Shown here piece after piece: positions 1 to 8,723 of a DNA stretch of 64,000 nucleotides (positions are counted from its first letter, which is position 1; every line of letters starts with the position of its first letter). The stretch covers positions 1-64,000 of the forward strand of contig WGNT01000033.1 of NCBI GenBank assembly GCA_016124425.1, given 5' to 3'. Source of the stretch: Cytophagales bacterium. Its GTDB lineage: Bacteria > Bacteroidota > Bacteroidia > Cytophagales > Cyclobacteriaceae. Below the pieces are notes generated by a model. That model was not told the DNA's origin. It did no database searches and saw only the letters and a program-made list of their open reading frames with translations. The translations under genes were made by a program, and so were the position numbers.

Positions 1-33
1 ATAACTTTCCGGATAATTTAACCGGAAAGTTAT
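1..33 (-). terminator. Perfect 12-bp stem-loop at window edge
   Basis: A perfect inverted repeat of 12 bases (1-12 and 22-33) encloses a 9-base AT-rich loop. It lies 32 bases past the stop of the 66-aa membrane protein gene, so it is a likely transcription terminator for that minus-strand pair. The window ends at the stem, so the T-tract expected after it on the minus strand cannot be checked. Confidence 0.6.
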
Positions 34-65
34 AAATTACCTTTAATAGTGCTCTTTTAACCCGA

Positions 66-266
66 TTATTCCTCCGGCTTCTTTTGGAGTTTTTTTACCC
101 CCCATGCGGTAGAAAATGAAACGAACATAGAGAGTACAATTGCCCAATAAAAACCGAAATCTCTCGGGTTTGTAGACCCCAGGGGGTTGGTAATCATTAA
201 TAAATATCCACCAATTGCACCAATAATAAATGAAATTAAATGGGATTTCAAATTATTTGATTTCAT
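66..266 (-). CDS. Small two-helix membrane protein (unknown function)
   Basis: A 66-residue protein that I do not recognise. It has two predicted membrane helices (about residues 8-26 and 37-57) joined by a short Pro/Asn-containing loop, and a basic end (KKLQKK), which suggests both termini face the cytoplasm. Its ATG sits one base after the stop of the upstream lipoprotein gene, so the two are almost certainly co-transcribed and probably translationally coupled. Size, topology and position right after a protein with a glycine-zipper hydrophobic tail would suit an immunity or accessory membrane protein. That role is inference only. A stem-loop follows the stop. Confidence 0.6.
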   Translation of the reverse strand: MKSNNLKSHLISFIIGAIGGYLLMITNPLGSTNPRDFGFYWAIVLSMFVSFSTAWGVKKLQKKPEE

Positions 267-267
267 A

Positions 268-1131
268 TTATCTTCTCCAACATGTTAATAATAACGAACC
301 AGCTATACCTCCAATAGCTCCTTCCACAAAGCCCCCTGCACCTCCAAAAACCGCACCTCCCACACAACCCGTTACTGTCCCAAAACCAAGAAGAAAAATC
401 GATCCTCCGGCACAACCAATCATTGCTCCCCTAACCGCACCAATTCCACCAGTTAAAACAGCACCTGCCCAAACTGCCCTCATATCCACTCTGCACCGTA
501 AATTAGGATTAGTGCCTGCATTCTTGTTCCCTAACCCCAATTCTTCCCCAACCATGTCCATTCCCCCTTTTTCTAAAAAGTCCGCAAGGGCATAAATTCC
601 AGCACCCATTGAATAAAGTTCCAATCGGTCCTCCTCTGATAAATAGGAGCCAGCAAGACCGTTTTGAAATTCCCTGGCAAGATCTTTTACTTTGACATAA
701 TCTTCGGTTTCAAACAGCCTGTCAAGAAAGGTGTTCAATACTTGAAGTTGTTCACTGCTAAATGCCGCCTCCATCGTCTTCTGAAACTCGGGCGAACCAG
801 GATCGAAAATACTATCGTCAAGATAAGCAATATCCGGCCCTCCGGCAAAAAATAATTCGGTATCAAAATCACCTAATTTGAAATACTTACCTTCAAGATG
901 CTTAAAGGTCGTCGCCTGTAACGATCTCCGATCCAAGAACATCCGGCCATTTCCTTCCGATTTCAGATTTTGACTCAGTGAACGCATGGCATTTTCCAGC
1001 CCATCACTATACATCTGCTCCAAACTTTCAGGTGCTTTTGAAAGCTCCAAATCCGGTCGATTCAAATCAACGTCTTCCTGACAAGAAACGAAAAGACACA
1101 GGGCTGACAAAATCAAAACATAGGTTTTCAT
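268..1131 (-). CDS. Lipoprotein with C-terminal glycine-zipper hydrophobic domain
   Basis: A 287-residue protein with a signal peptide ending in a lipobox (FVSC, Cys17), so it should be a lipidated envelope protein. Residues about 30-210 are mostly helical and charged with no motif I recognise. The last 75 residues switch to a Gly/Ala-rich hydrophobic tract with glycine-zipper spacing (GGIGAV, GGAVFGGAGG, GAIGGIAG), four cysteines (RCR, GCAGG, GCVGG, LTCW) and a basic C-terminal RR. Such tails occur in membrane-inserting peptides, including several pore-forming bacteriocins. The 66-aa two-helix gene follows after one base. A toxin role is an inference; a glycine-zipper envelope structural protein is the alternative. 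Confidence 0.65.
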   Translation of the reverse strand: MKTYVLILSALCLFVSCQEDVDLNRPDLELSKAPESLEQMYSDGLENAMRSLSQNLKSEGNGRMFLDRRSLQATTFKHLEGKYFKLGDFDTELFFAGGPDIAYLDDSIFDPGSPEFQKTMEAAFSSEQLQVLNTFLDRLFETEDYVKVKDLAREFQNGLAGSYLSEEDRLELYSMGAGIYALADFLEKGGMDMVGEELGLGNKNAGTNPNLRCRVDMRAVWAGAVLTGGIGAVRGAMIGCAGGSIFLLGFGTVTGCVGGAVFGGAGGFVEGAIGGIAGSLLLTCWRR

Positions 1132-1254
1132 AGATTAAATAACTAATAGTTACGCCTACTCTAATAACATCTTTTCGGCATCCGATGAACACTGAAAATA
1201 CGGTAGTCAACATACTAATTGATTTGAGAAAGATCAACAACTAACTCCGTTGAT

Positions 1255-1286
1255 CAAAACTATAGAACTACTAAAAACCCGACCAA
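1255..1286 (-). promoter_or_regulatory. Candidate Bacteroidota promoter for the glycine-zipper lipoprotein
   Basis: Read on the minus strand, TTG (1286-1284) is followed after 21 bases by TAGTTTTG (1262-1255), an exact match to the Bacteroidota -7 consensus TAnnTTTG. It would give a leader of about 120 bases for the gene starting at 1131. A 7-bp stem-loop (1232-1238 with 1249-1255) overlaps the predicted start of transcription. Assigned by motif only. Confidence 0.4.
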
Positions 1287-1624
1287 TTGATTGTACTATA
1301 AGAGATTATCAAGCACTATTAAAAGTGATTTAAAGATAGAAAATGGATGAAATTAATCAAAAAAAAACAGAATTTTTTTCGAAAAAAAATTCGAGTCACC
1401 TATAAAAAAATACAGTAGAACGTCTTCAAGGCATGTTGACACGGAATTGTTCCTAAAAGTTCTAACAGCGAATTTCCCAAACATGTTACTATATTTATCT
1501 ATACCATGATTTGGTACTCGTTGAGAGTCCATTCATATACCTACACAAAGACATGTCGGCCAATTAAAACAACTTTTAACATTTTCTTTAACGTGTACGT
1601 GCCTTCCCTAAATGTAAAAGCCAC
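1287..1624. other. AT-rich intergenic stretch, nothing recognised
   Basis: This stretch is clearly more AT-rich than its surroundings, with several A and T runs near 1360-1420. I found no convincing ORF, gene remnant, repeat or terminator in it. It separates the end of the polysaccharide locus (small membrane protein at 1625) from the glycine-zipper lipoprotein unit, so a transcription end and a promoter are expected here, but only the promoter at 1255-1286 could be assigned. Confidence 0.4.
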
Positions 1625-1846
1625 TTACTTATTATGCTTTTTACGCGGCTTATACATTAGCCAAAAGACCACGGCGATTACGATAAAGGAAATCACAATA
1701 TAAAAGACCACCCTATAGGGCGACAGGTTTAGGGGGTATTCCTCCACCGCGGGATCCGCCACTTGGGCGAATGCGGGGATATATTGTAGCAGCAGCAAAA
1801 AGAGGCTGCTACACATATAGGTTACTTTTGTGGCTATTCCTTGCAT
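1625..1846 (-). CDS. Small secreted/membrane protein, signal peptide plus one TM helix
   Basis: A 73-residue protein with an N-terminal signal-like hydrophobic segment ending near AFA/Q (residues 12-28), a short acidic external part, one membrane helix (about 47-65) and a strongly basic cytoplasmic tail (KPRKKHNK). This organisation supports a real gene rather than a chance ORF. It lies about 100 bases after the rhamnosidase gene in map order but is transcribed in the same direction, so it could be the last gene of the polysaccharide locus. No family is recognised and no function is proposed. Confidence 0.5.
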   Translation of the reverse strand: MQGIATKVTYMCSSLFLLLLQYIPAFAQVADPAVEEYPLNLSPYRVVFYIVISFIVIAVVFWLMYKPRKKHNK

Positions 1847-1950
1847 GATGGTATCCGTTTGTTTCCCTATCCACCCGCAAAAATCCCTCCAACTCGGGGT
1901 ATCGTGATTTTTTCCCCACTACCAAAAGGAACAAAGGGTACGAATCCCCC

Positions 1951-4662
1951 CTACTCCCGCGCGATTACCAGGCGGTGGGTGCCGCTTGGCAGCAGCAAGG
2001 CCCGGTAGGGTCCTGCATGATCCTCGGCCACTTGCAGCCTGTCTGCCGATACTTCGCTGCCGTCTGCCCATTCCGCGGGTTCTCCGCTAGCAGGCAGGCG
2101 CAGTTCGGCTTGGGAATTGGCGGGCACCTCCAGTTCCAGTAAGATCCGTTCAGCTTCTTTTTTCCAATGGGACCTGATCCATCCGTAGGGGCCCTCGTGA
2201 CCGGTCGCCACCCAGTCCAAGTCGTTGGCAAAGGAGGGCCGGATCACCACCTGCGCAAATCCCGGCGCCTCCTCGGCTACCTGAATGCCGCCCAGTCCCT
2301 TGTAGAAAAAATCCCCGATGGAGCCAAACATGATATGGTTTCGGGACTGAGAGCCGTCCCAGTTTTGGAAAAGGGTATTGGCACCAAGTTCATCTATCCA
2401 ATATCCCCAGCCGGGAAAGCTGCGCTTGTTGGCCATGGCATACAGGACATCCGTATGCCCATACTCCATCAGAACCGTAATCAGGGCCTTCGTGCCTACC
2501 ACCCCGGCATCGATGTGGCCGTCCTTTGCGGCAATCGCCTGCAGCAGGGCAGCTAAGACACCCGCTTTGTGCTCCTCCGCTACAACCCCGGCAAATAAGG
2601 CAACGGCTTGGGGCGTTTGCCCACCATGGGCATAGCGGTGTGTGGCGGCATCAAAGTACCGCGCGTTAAAGGCCTCGCTGATGGCCTGCGCCAATTGCCT
2701 GTAGCTTTCCTTATCCTGCTCCAGGCCGATAATACCCGCCATCTCCGAAAGCATGCCGGTAAAATAATGGAAAAAGGCCGAGGCCAAAAAAGGTCCATCT
2801 GTTAGGTTTTCCAACTGCTTGTGATCGTCAATCCCGAAATTCAACAGCAGCTTATCGGAATGCACATGCAGGTAGTCCACATACTTTTTCATATAGGGGT
2901 AATACTTTCGAATGATGGAGGTATCCCCCGTAAATCGGTACAGTTGCCAGGGAATCTCCATAAAGGCCCCCTCCCACTGCGGGCCATAGCCCCTTTCATT
3001 ATTTTCCCCCTTCCCGTAGGTATACCCCCATCCACTGCTGGGGATAATGCCGGGAAGGTCGCCGCTTTCCTGCTGTTCGTCCACGTAATCGTCCAGCCAC
3101 TTCAGGTAGGCCCGGGTCATGTCAAAATTAAACTGCCCGGTCTCCGCCACCAACAGCGCATCGCCGGTCCAACCCATCTTTTCCCGATGCGGGCAGTCCG
3201 TGGGGTAACCGTGGTAATTGCCTAGAAAGGACCATTTCAGGTTCTCCTGCACCTTGTTGAGCATTTCGTTGGAACTCCGGAAATAGCCCCGTTCCTGCAA
3301 GTCGGTATGGACCACCTGCCCTACAAGCTGCACCACCTCCACATCAGGATTGCTGATGCGTACTTCGATGTATTGAAACCCGTGGTAGGTAAAGACGGGG
3401 TGCCATTCCTCAATTCCCTCTCCCTGCAAGATATAGCGGTCAGTCTGCGTATCACCCGTCCATATAAAGCGGCTTAGTTCCTTCACGTCGAGGGTGCTGT
3501 CCGGGTAAATGCGCTCTCCGTATCGCAGCGTCACTTGGCTACCGGGCGGGCCGCTTACCTTGATTTTTGCCCATCCCGTGATGTTTTGCCCCAAGTCCAC
3601 CATTTGTACCGTATCGTTTACTGACCAAGTTGACACCGGATCAAGCTCCGCTACTACCCGAATGGGAGGCATTACCTGTGCCGCCATCGTTCCCGTGGGT
3701 CCGGGAACCACTAGCGCGGGCTTCCAGTCCGCATCATCGTAGGAGAAAAGCGTCCAATCGCCAAGTTCCTTGCGGGCGTCATAGGTTTCCCCGTTGTGGA
3801 TGCTGTTAAACACGATGGGGCCATCCGTAAATGTCCAACTGTCATCAGACGCGATTATTTGCTCGTTGCCTTCTTTGTCGCTTACAAGCAGCTGGCAACG
3901 GAGACTGGGAGATTCCCTCCATGGGGCTTGGTCAAAATCCCAGGCCTCTCTAGTGTGTTGATTGTACCACCCGTTTCCAAGGACTACGCCCAGGGCATTT
4001 TCGGTAGGCTGAAGCATATCTGTCACATCATGAACCGTATAATTCACCCGCTTATCATACCGCGTAAGTGCCGGATCGAGCACATGGTCCCCTACTTTTT
4101 CTCCGTTTATATAGACCTCATGGTAGCCTATACCGGAAATATAGAGACGTGCGGAATGGACAGGTTGATCAAGCGTGAAAGACGTTCGAAAGTGAGGTGC
4201 CGGCAGCACAGGAGGAACAGAATCGGCAGGAGGAACGTGGGAAATCCATTGCCCTTTCCAATCTGCCGCTTCCAACAAGCCGGTTTCCCACCAAGATGCC
4301 TCACTAGTGGCGGTCTCACCGCTTTCACTCCATACCTGAACCGTCCAATAGGCTCGTTCTGAGGATGCCAAGGGAGTTCCCTCATAGGCAAGATGGGTGG
4401 ACTGCCCCGAAGGAATTCTGCCGGAATCCCAAAGGTCCGCCTCTCCGCTGCGGATTTTTTCGTAGCTACTTGCTACCTTTAGCTGATAGGCGGCCTGTTT
4501 GAAGGGGGTTGACCCGCTGACCTGCCAGCTAAACCGCGGCTTTTCTTCTAGCCCAAGTGGACGGTCTATATGGTTGGTTTTGAGGTTTTGGATGCTAAAG
4601 GGCGCCTTTGGGGCACAGGAAAAACTGAGACAGCCGAGTAGGAAGAGGTAAAGGTATTGCAT
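1951..4662 (-). CDS. GH78 alpha-L-rhamnosidase lipoprotein
   Basis: A 903-residue family GH78 enzyme, releasing terminal alpha-L-rhamnose. It has a lipobox (SFSC, Cys16), an N-terminal Ig-like domain (about 20-130), the rhamnosidase N-terminal lectin-like domain (about 160-320), a beta-sandwich, the (alpha/alpha)6 catalytic barrel (about 450-790) and a C-terminal beta domain. The acid cluster Asp489/Glu494/Asp501 (DCPHREKMGWTGD) has the same spacing as Asp567/Glu572/Asp579 of Bacillus RhaB, so Glu494 is the likely general acid. The expected general base, Glu in the TLWExWDG motif (Glu841 in RhaB), is Gln766 here (TLFQNWDG, codon CAA at 2365-2367). That may alter or abolish activity. Context suggests action on a rhamnose-containing sulfated glycan. 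Confidence 0.92.
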   Translation of the reverse strand: MQYLYLFLLGCLSFSCAPKAPFSIQNLKTNHIDRPLGLEEKPRFSWQVSGSTPFKQAAYQLKVASSYEKIRSGEADLWDSGRIPSGQSTHLAYEGTPLASSERAYWTVQVWSESGETATSEASWWETGLLEAADWKGQWISHVPPADSVPPVLPAPHFRTSFTLDQPVHSARLYISGIGYHEVYINGEKVGDHVLDPALTRYDKRVNYTVHDVTDMLQPTENALGVVLGNGWYNQHTREAWDFDQAPWRESPSLRCQLLVSDKEGNEQIIASDDSWTFTDGPIVFNSIHNGETYDARKELGDWTLFSYDDADWKPALVVPGPTGTMAAQVMPPIRVVAELDPVSTWSVNDTVQMVDLGQNITGWAKIKVSGPPGSQVTLRYGERIYPDSTLDVKELSRFIWTGDTQTDRYILQGEGIEEWHPVFTYHGFQYIEVRISNPDVEVVQLVGQVVHTDLQERGYFRSSNEMLNKVQENLKWSFLGNYHGYPTDCPHREKMGWTGDALLVAETGQFNFDMTRAYLKWLDDYVDEQQESGDLPGIIPSSGWGYTYGKGENNERGYGPQWEGAFMEIPWQLYRFTGDTSIIRKYYPYMKKYVDYLHVHSDKLLLNFGIDDHKQLENLTDGPFLASAFFHYFTGMLSEMAGIIGLEQDKESYRQLAQAISEAFNARYFDAATHRYAHGGQTPQAVALFAGVVAEEHKAGVLAALLQAIAAKDGHIDAGVVGTKALITVLMEYGHTDVLYAMANKRSFPGWGYWIDELGANTLFQNWDGSQSRNHIMFGSIGDFFYKGLGGIQVAEEAPGFAQVVIRPSFANDLDWVATGHEGPYGWIRSHWKKEAERILLELEVPANSQAELRLPASGEPAEWADGSEVSADRLQVAEDHAGPYRALLLPSGTHRLVIARE

Positions 4663-4861
4663 CTATTAGTATATTATTTTTCGATGGTCATTTATTTTTG
4701 CCTTATAAAAGGGGCTAATATAGTAGAAGCCAGGAGCATCTCCCAAGGCCTATCAACCCCCTTAGATTGGATCTCAACGTCATTTTAGAGGTTTTTCTTT
4801 TTGGTTTTAGGAGAGTAGCCTGCATCGCGGGGTAGTAATTCCCGTGCAGAATAGTCCCCTG

Positions 4862-7096
4862 CTATTCCTCCTTTTTGGTCGACATAACATACCGGTGTTC
4901 CCCGGCGATATGCACAAAGGGTTCGTATTTGTTTAGCCACCACATTTCTTTATCCGGCATGGGAACGATAGCTATGCCCCCTACATGCGAGGGACGTTCA
5001 GGGGCAGCGGGCTGCATCGACAGGTTGTCCAAGTAGATACCGAATGGTTGGGAGTCCCCATCGTTGATATGCCAGGTACCCAGATTTACGACCAACCTGT
5101 CCAATCCCAGCACGGATAGGTTCTCCTGTTTGGCTTTATAATCCTTAGTCCAGTTTAAGACCGCCGATTGCCATTGGTCCGGCGGTGCCGGAAGCTGCAT
5201 GTGTACAAAAGGAACCTCTTTGTTATCGGTGAATTTATCTGCCAGCATGGATGTGCCTTTACCCACCCAATAGGCCATGTTAAGCAATTTGGTGCTTCCA
5301 TTAAACCCTTCCAACCAAATAAACCCACCGGCCCAGCCCTTGCTGTCGGTAACCATGGCATCCACGCAGTAATCCAGGTGAATTGCCGCATTGGTCTGCG
5401 GTTCCAGCGTAACCGCCTGGCAGAGGTGGTTGATGGTCTGCGGCAGCCTGTCCTGACCGGGAATATGGTAGTCGCGCTTTCTGGAATAAAGGTAAAGGGC
5501 GGAGTCACTGTCCCGCCCGGGCGTTTTTCGCACGTCCATCATATTTGAAGCGCGTTCATCTTCCATGTATACAAATCTTTTTGACCAGTGTGCCAACCCT
5601 TCCTCAAAACTACCGTTTTTGATTTGCTTAGCCGCCGGGAGCTGCCATTTATAGGTAAGCCATAGGGGGTACTGCGCTTCGCGGAAAGGAGGCAGCTTGT
5701 CCGGATAGGGGTAGATTTCCTCCGTGACTGTCTTGAAATAACAGCGGGCCTTATCCCCCTCGATGTCCAAGACTAAGATCCCTTGTGATGGCCCCCCATG
5801 CCATTCTTCTTCCCCAAAGGCCCGTGGACGGTAGCCTGCTGCTGGTAGGTTGATCATGTTCATTCCTTTGAATTCCACCGCAGTTTTAAAGGAGGCTTTA
5901 ATCGGGATATGTACGTGACCGCTGAAAATGTATTTTACGTTTCCCTGTTTTGCAAGTATATCCAACAGCTGTCGTTTCACGGCAACCGACTCGGCATAAT
6001 TGATCAGGGGGTCGATACCTATTGGGTGCATGGGCACGTGCTGCATAAACACCACCGGGGAATCACGTTGCTTTTCCAAGTCCCGCTCCAGCCAATCGAA
6101 ATAATGGGGATGGGTCTCAAAGAAATTATTTCGTAACGGATCAGGCCATACGATGAAGTGCCATTTGCCCAGGTTAAAGCTATACAGCAGCAGGTCCATC
6201 CCATTCATCGCCTTTTGGGCGGCAAAATAGTTGTCGAATTCAGCCATGTTGTACCCGGGGGTAAACTTGGCCTGATAGATCGTTTCGTGATTGCCAATGG
6301 CGTACAAAAGCGGCGACTTTATCCGCTTTAGGTAGCTGTGCATGGCCTCGAAATGTTGCTTTTCCCCCTGATTGTCCACCACATCTCCCAGAATCAGGGT
6401 GAACGCGGGCTGTGGGTCCAACTCATTTACCCGCTTGATGCTGTCTTCGCAGAAGGCGTTGTGGATTTTCATGCGGGTAGGATGGGCTTTGGGCGTCTCC
6501 GGGTTGCCGCCTTGGGTATCTGCCAAGATCGCAATGGAAAACGAATCGCCTACTGTAGGTAGGGGAAGGTCCTTGGGATTTAATTCCCCGATCTCCTTGT
6601 CCAAAAGGTAGTTGCACGAGATCATCAGGTCCTTGACCTGAAAGTCAATTTGTTCCTGCTTGATCAGTTCTTCTAGGTTGAAACGTCGCTCGGTCCCGTT
6701 GACCGTGAGGATGACCGCGGATGTTGCCGATGGTTCGTCAATCCAGGCAGCGATTACAACGGGGTAATTTTTTGTTACAAAAAGATCAGCTACTTGGGTT
6801 TTTGGATCGAATTTTCCCGGAGTGTTTGCAAAATAATAGGGTTTGATGCGATTGAACGCCGCGTTGGTTACCTGCATACCTACCTTTACAGCCTGAGGTA
6901 CAAGCCCATCAACCGCACTGAGCGCGACACGCAGCATCACCTGTCCTTCCCGGTTGAGTACTTCCGCAAGGCTTTCCGGCTTCGGGTAGGAAAACCGGGG
7001 TATACGCTCATTGCCAACAGGCCGAAATGGGATAGCCCCCATGGCAAAGGCGGAACTTCCCGCACTGATTTTTTCTAAAAATGATCTTCGTTTCAT
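4862..7096 (-). CDS. Secreted calcineurin-like metallophosphoesterase
   Basis: A 744-residue phosphoesterase. The N-terminus (MKRRSFLEK...) has a Tat-like twin-arginine start and a hydrophobic segment, so export is likely. After an N-terminal beta domain (about 40-180), the dimetal phosphoesterase core (about 185-450) shows the full motif series: ILADTQ, GDVVDNQ, GNHE, MQHVPMH and SGHVHIP. A C-terminal jelly-roll-like region (about 490-700) follows. It lies 6 bases after the glycosidase at 7103-8647, so it is in the same transcript. Metallophosphoesterases recur in sulfated-glycan loci, but their substrate there is not settled; phosphate or sulfate ester cleavage are both possible. Confidence 0.85.
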   Translation of the reverse strand: MKRRSFLEKISAGSSAFAMGAIPFRPVGNERIPRFSYPKPESLAEVLNREGQVMLRVALSAVDGLVPQAVKVGMQVTNAAFNRIKPYYFANTPGKFDPKTQVADLFVTKNYPVVIAAWIDEPSATSAVILTVNGTERRFNLEELIKQEQIDFQVKDLMISCNYLLDKEIGELNPKDLPLPTVGDSFSIAILADTQGGNPETPKAHPTRMKIHNAFCEDSIKRVNELDPQPAFTLILGDVVDNQGEKQHFEAMHSYLKRIKSPLLYAIGNHETIYQAKFTPGYNMAEFDNYFAAQKAMNGMDLLLYSFNLGKWHFIVWPDPLRNNFFETHPHYFDWLERDLEKQRDSPVVFMQHVPMHPIGIDPLINYAESVAVKRQLLDILAKQGNVKYIFSGHVHIPIKASFKTAVEFKGMNMINLPAAGYRPRAFGEEEWHGGPSQGILVLDIEGDKARCYFKTVTEEIYPYPDKLPPFREAQYPLWLTYKWQLPAAKQIKNGSFEEGLAHWSKRFVYMEDERASNMMDVRKTPGRDSDSALYLYSRKRDYHIPGQDRLPQTINHLCQAVTLEPQTNAAIHLDYCVDAMVTDSKGWAGGFIWLEGFNGSTKLLNMAYWVGKGTSMLADKFTDNKEVPFVHMQLPAPPDQWQSAVLNWTKDYKAKQENLSVLGLDRLVVNLGTWHINDGDSQPFGIYLDNLSMQPAAPERPSHVGGIAIVPMPDKEMWWLNKYEPFVHIAGEHRYVMSTKKEE

Positions 7097-7102
7097 CTCT
7101 TG

Positions 7103-8647
7103 TTAGTTAGGAAGAAGGAGTACAGCAAAGCTACTTGTGGAAACGGGAGGGGAAAGGGTAATGATCCCGTCGCTCCAATCCGGTTCACCTAGGGTCCATT
7201 CTCCGCCGTTAACATCGAGCCAGAACAGTTCGACGTGCTGAGGGTCGGCTGAAACGGCCACATTTACGCTGCCTTCGTTCGGAAAATACACTACATATTT
7301 CTCTCCCGCTTTAGCGGAAAGATAAGCTTCGTTTGGCTCATTTTCCGACAACAAATCCATTCTGGGCACCACTTCCCACATCTTTACCTTTTCTTCCACA
7401 TGTCGTATCGCCTTGATGGCCTTGATGGATTGCTCACTAAGCCCCAAGCCGGAGGGAGGCCTGTGGAAGCGGCTGCTGGCGAAGCCCCCAAGCACATTAC
7501 GGAAAAATGTCTGAACGGCGTGGTCCTCAGTGATACCCCGGTTTACCCAGGCACTTGTCTGGCTGCCATAGATTTTTGTACTGTTTACGGGTCGGGGCTG
7601 TTCCTTGATATACCCTAAAATATACTGGGCGTTGTCCCAGTTCAGTTGCCCGGTATTGTGGCTATTTTGAGACATGTCTATATAGGCATACCGATCTGGG
7701 TGATCCAAAGTTCGCTTATGCATGTCGGATGTAATATCCCAATCATCCCACATTTGGGTCAGGTATACGGCCTTTTCACCGGCATGATTATAAATAAAAT
7801 CAGCCCAAAATACGGCCCACTCCTCCACGCCTTTCGTTTCATTGTCGATGCAATAGAGCACATTGTCAAAGTTCAGCGAGATGGACAGCAGCTTCTTTAC
7901 AAACTCCTCCTGAAAAGGTAATACTACCTGATTATCCTGAAGGGCGGGAACAGTAAAGAAAAAAGGCTGCTTATTGCTTCCAGGATGGTCCGGATAGAGG
8001 CTGTCCAACTTGGCTTCCTCATAGGTGTAGTTTACGTTGTTTTTGGGGTTAAAAGGATCCGTTATCCATTCCTCCCGAGCATGGTCGAAGCGGTCCCATA
8101 TTTCTATCTGAACAATGATATCCCGCTCTTGCGCCCATGTTAAGAGGTTTTCAAGTTTCTCCCAGTAATCCGGGTTCCATTTCTCAAGATCATATGTACC
8201 ATCTTCGTTTTTAAAAAAAGCCTTAAGGTCGCCGGCATCCCGGTCACTCATGGTATTTCTGACGTAATTGCCGCCAATGGCGGCCAAGCTATCGAGATGG
8301 GACTTCAGGTTGTTGTTTTGAAACAGGTTATCATTGTCCGTTGCTCCAAGCAAGAGTACCGGTTTCCCATTGTATTCCCAATAGCTGGGGTTTTCGGGCC
8401 ATGGCCGCAGCCCTGTTTGGGGATTAGCTTCTTGTAGTTCCCTACCTGAACAACTCACTGCAAAAAGAAGCAACCAAATCCCAAGATTCCTGTAAAAACT
8501 GCTAATTGGTTTTTTTGCACTCCCTGAACCACCATAATCTAGCGAACCAAGCGAGGGCTTCATAAGGGTATTATGACTTTCTGTTGGATGCGAAAGGGCA
8601 GAGGTACATGTTATTCGCTTCATCAGGATGGGTTTAAGTGGGTTCAT
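7103..8647 (-). CDS. Clan GH-A-like glycosidase lipoprotein
   Basis: A putative glycoside hydrolase with a TIM barrel of clan GH-A type. It opens with a substrate-facing motif common in DUF4038-like enzymes (NGKPVLLLGATD, near 87-98). It carries an Asn-Glu pair (CIDNETKG, about residue 266-273) where clan GH-A enzymes have their acid/base. The last 80 residues resemble the small beta domain found after DUF4038 barrels. The lipobox (FAVSC) is at Cys66, unusually far from the first ATG at 8647, so the true start is probably downstream, at the ATG of 8563 or a non-ATG codon. It sits between an FAD oxidoreductase and a metallophosphoesterase. Specificity cannot be read from sequence. Confidence 0.75.
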   Translation of the reverse strand: MNPLKPILMKRITCTSALSHPTESHNTLMKPSLGSLDYGGSGSAKKPISSFYRNLGIWLLLFAVSCSGRELQEANPQTGLRPWPENPSYWEYNGKPVLLLGATDNDNLFQNNNLKSHLDSLAAIGGNYVRNTMSDRDAGDLKAFFKNEDGTYDLEKWNPDYWEKLENLLTWAQERDIIVQIEIWDRFDHAREEWITDPFNPKNNVNYTYEEAKLDSLYPDHPGSNKQPFFFTVPALQDNQVVLPFQEEFVKKLLSISLNFDNVLYCIDNETKGVEEWAVFWADFIYNHAGEKAVYLTQMWDDWDITSDMHKRTLDHPDRYAYIDMSQNSHNTGQLNWDNAQYILGYIKEQPRPVNSTKIYGSQTSAWVNRGITEDHAVQTFFRNVLGGFASSRFHRPPSGLGLSEQSIKAIKAIRHVEEKVKMWEVVPRMDLLSENEPNEAYLSAKAGEKYVVYFPNEGSVNVAVSADPQHVELFWLDVNGGEWTLGEPDWSDGIITLSPPVSTSSFAVLLLPN

Positions 8648-8723
8648 TGTTTTCGCTACATACGTTTCCGGAAAGGCCGTTTATATTGTGCCATCCTACT
8701 GTCTAGATGGTCAATAACAGCTG

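Noticed and set aside
3796-4362. Plus-strand open frame of 188 codons inside the rhamnosidase gene
   Set aside because: Fully opposite a conserved GH78 coding region with no recognisable protein features.
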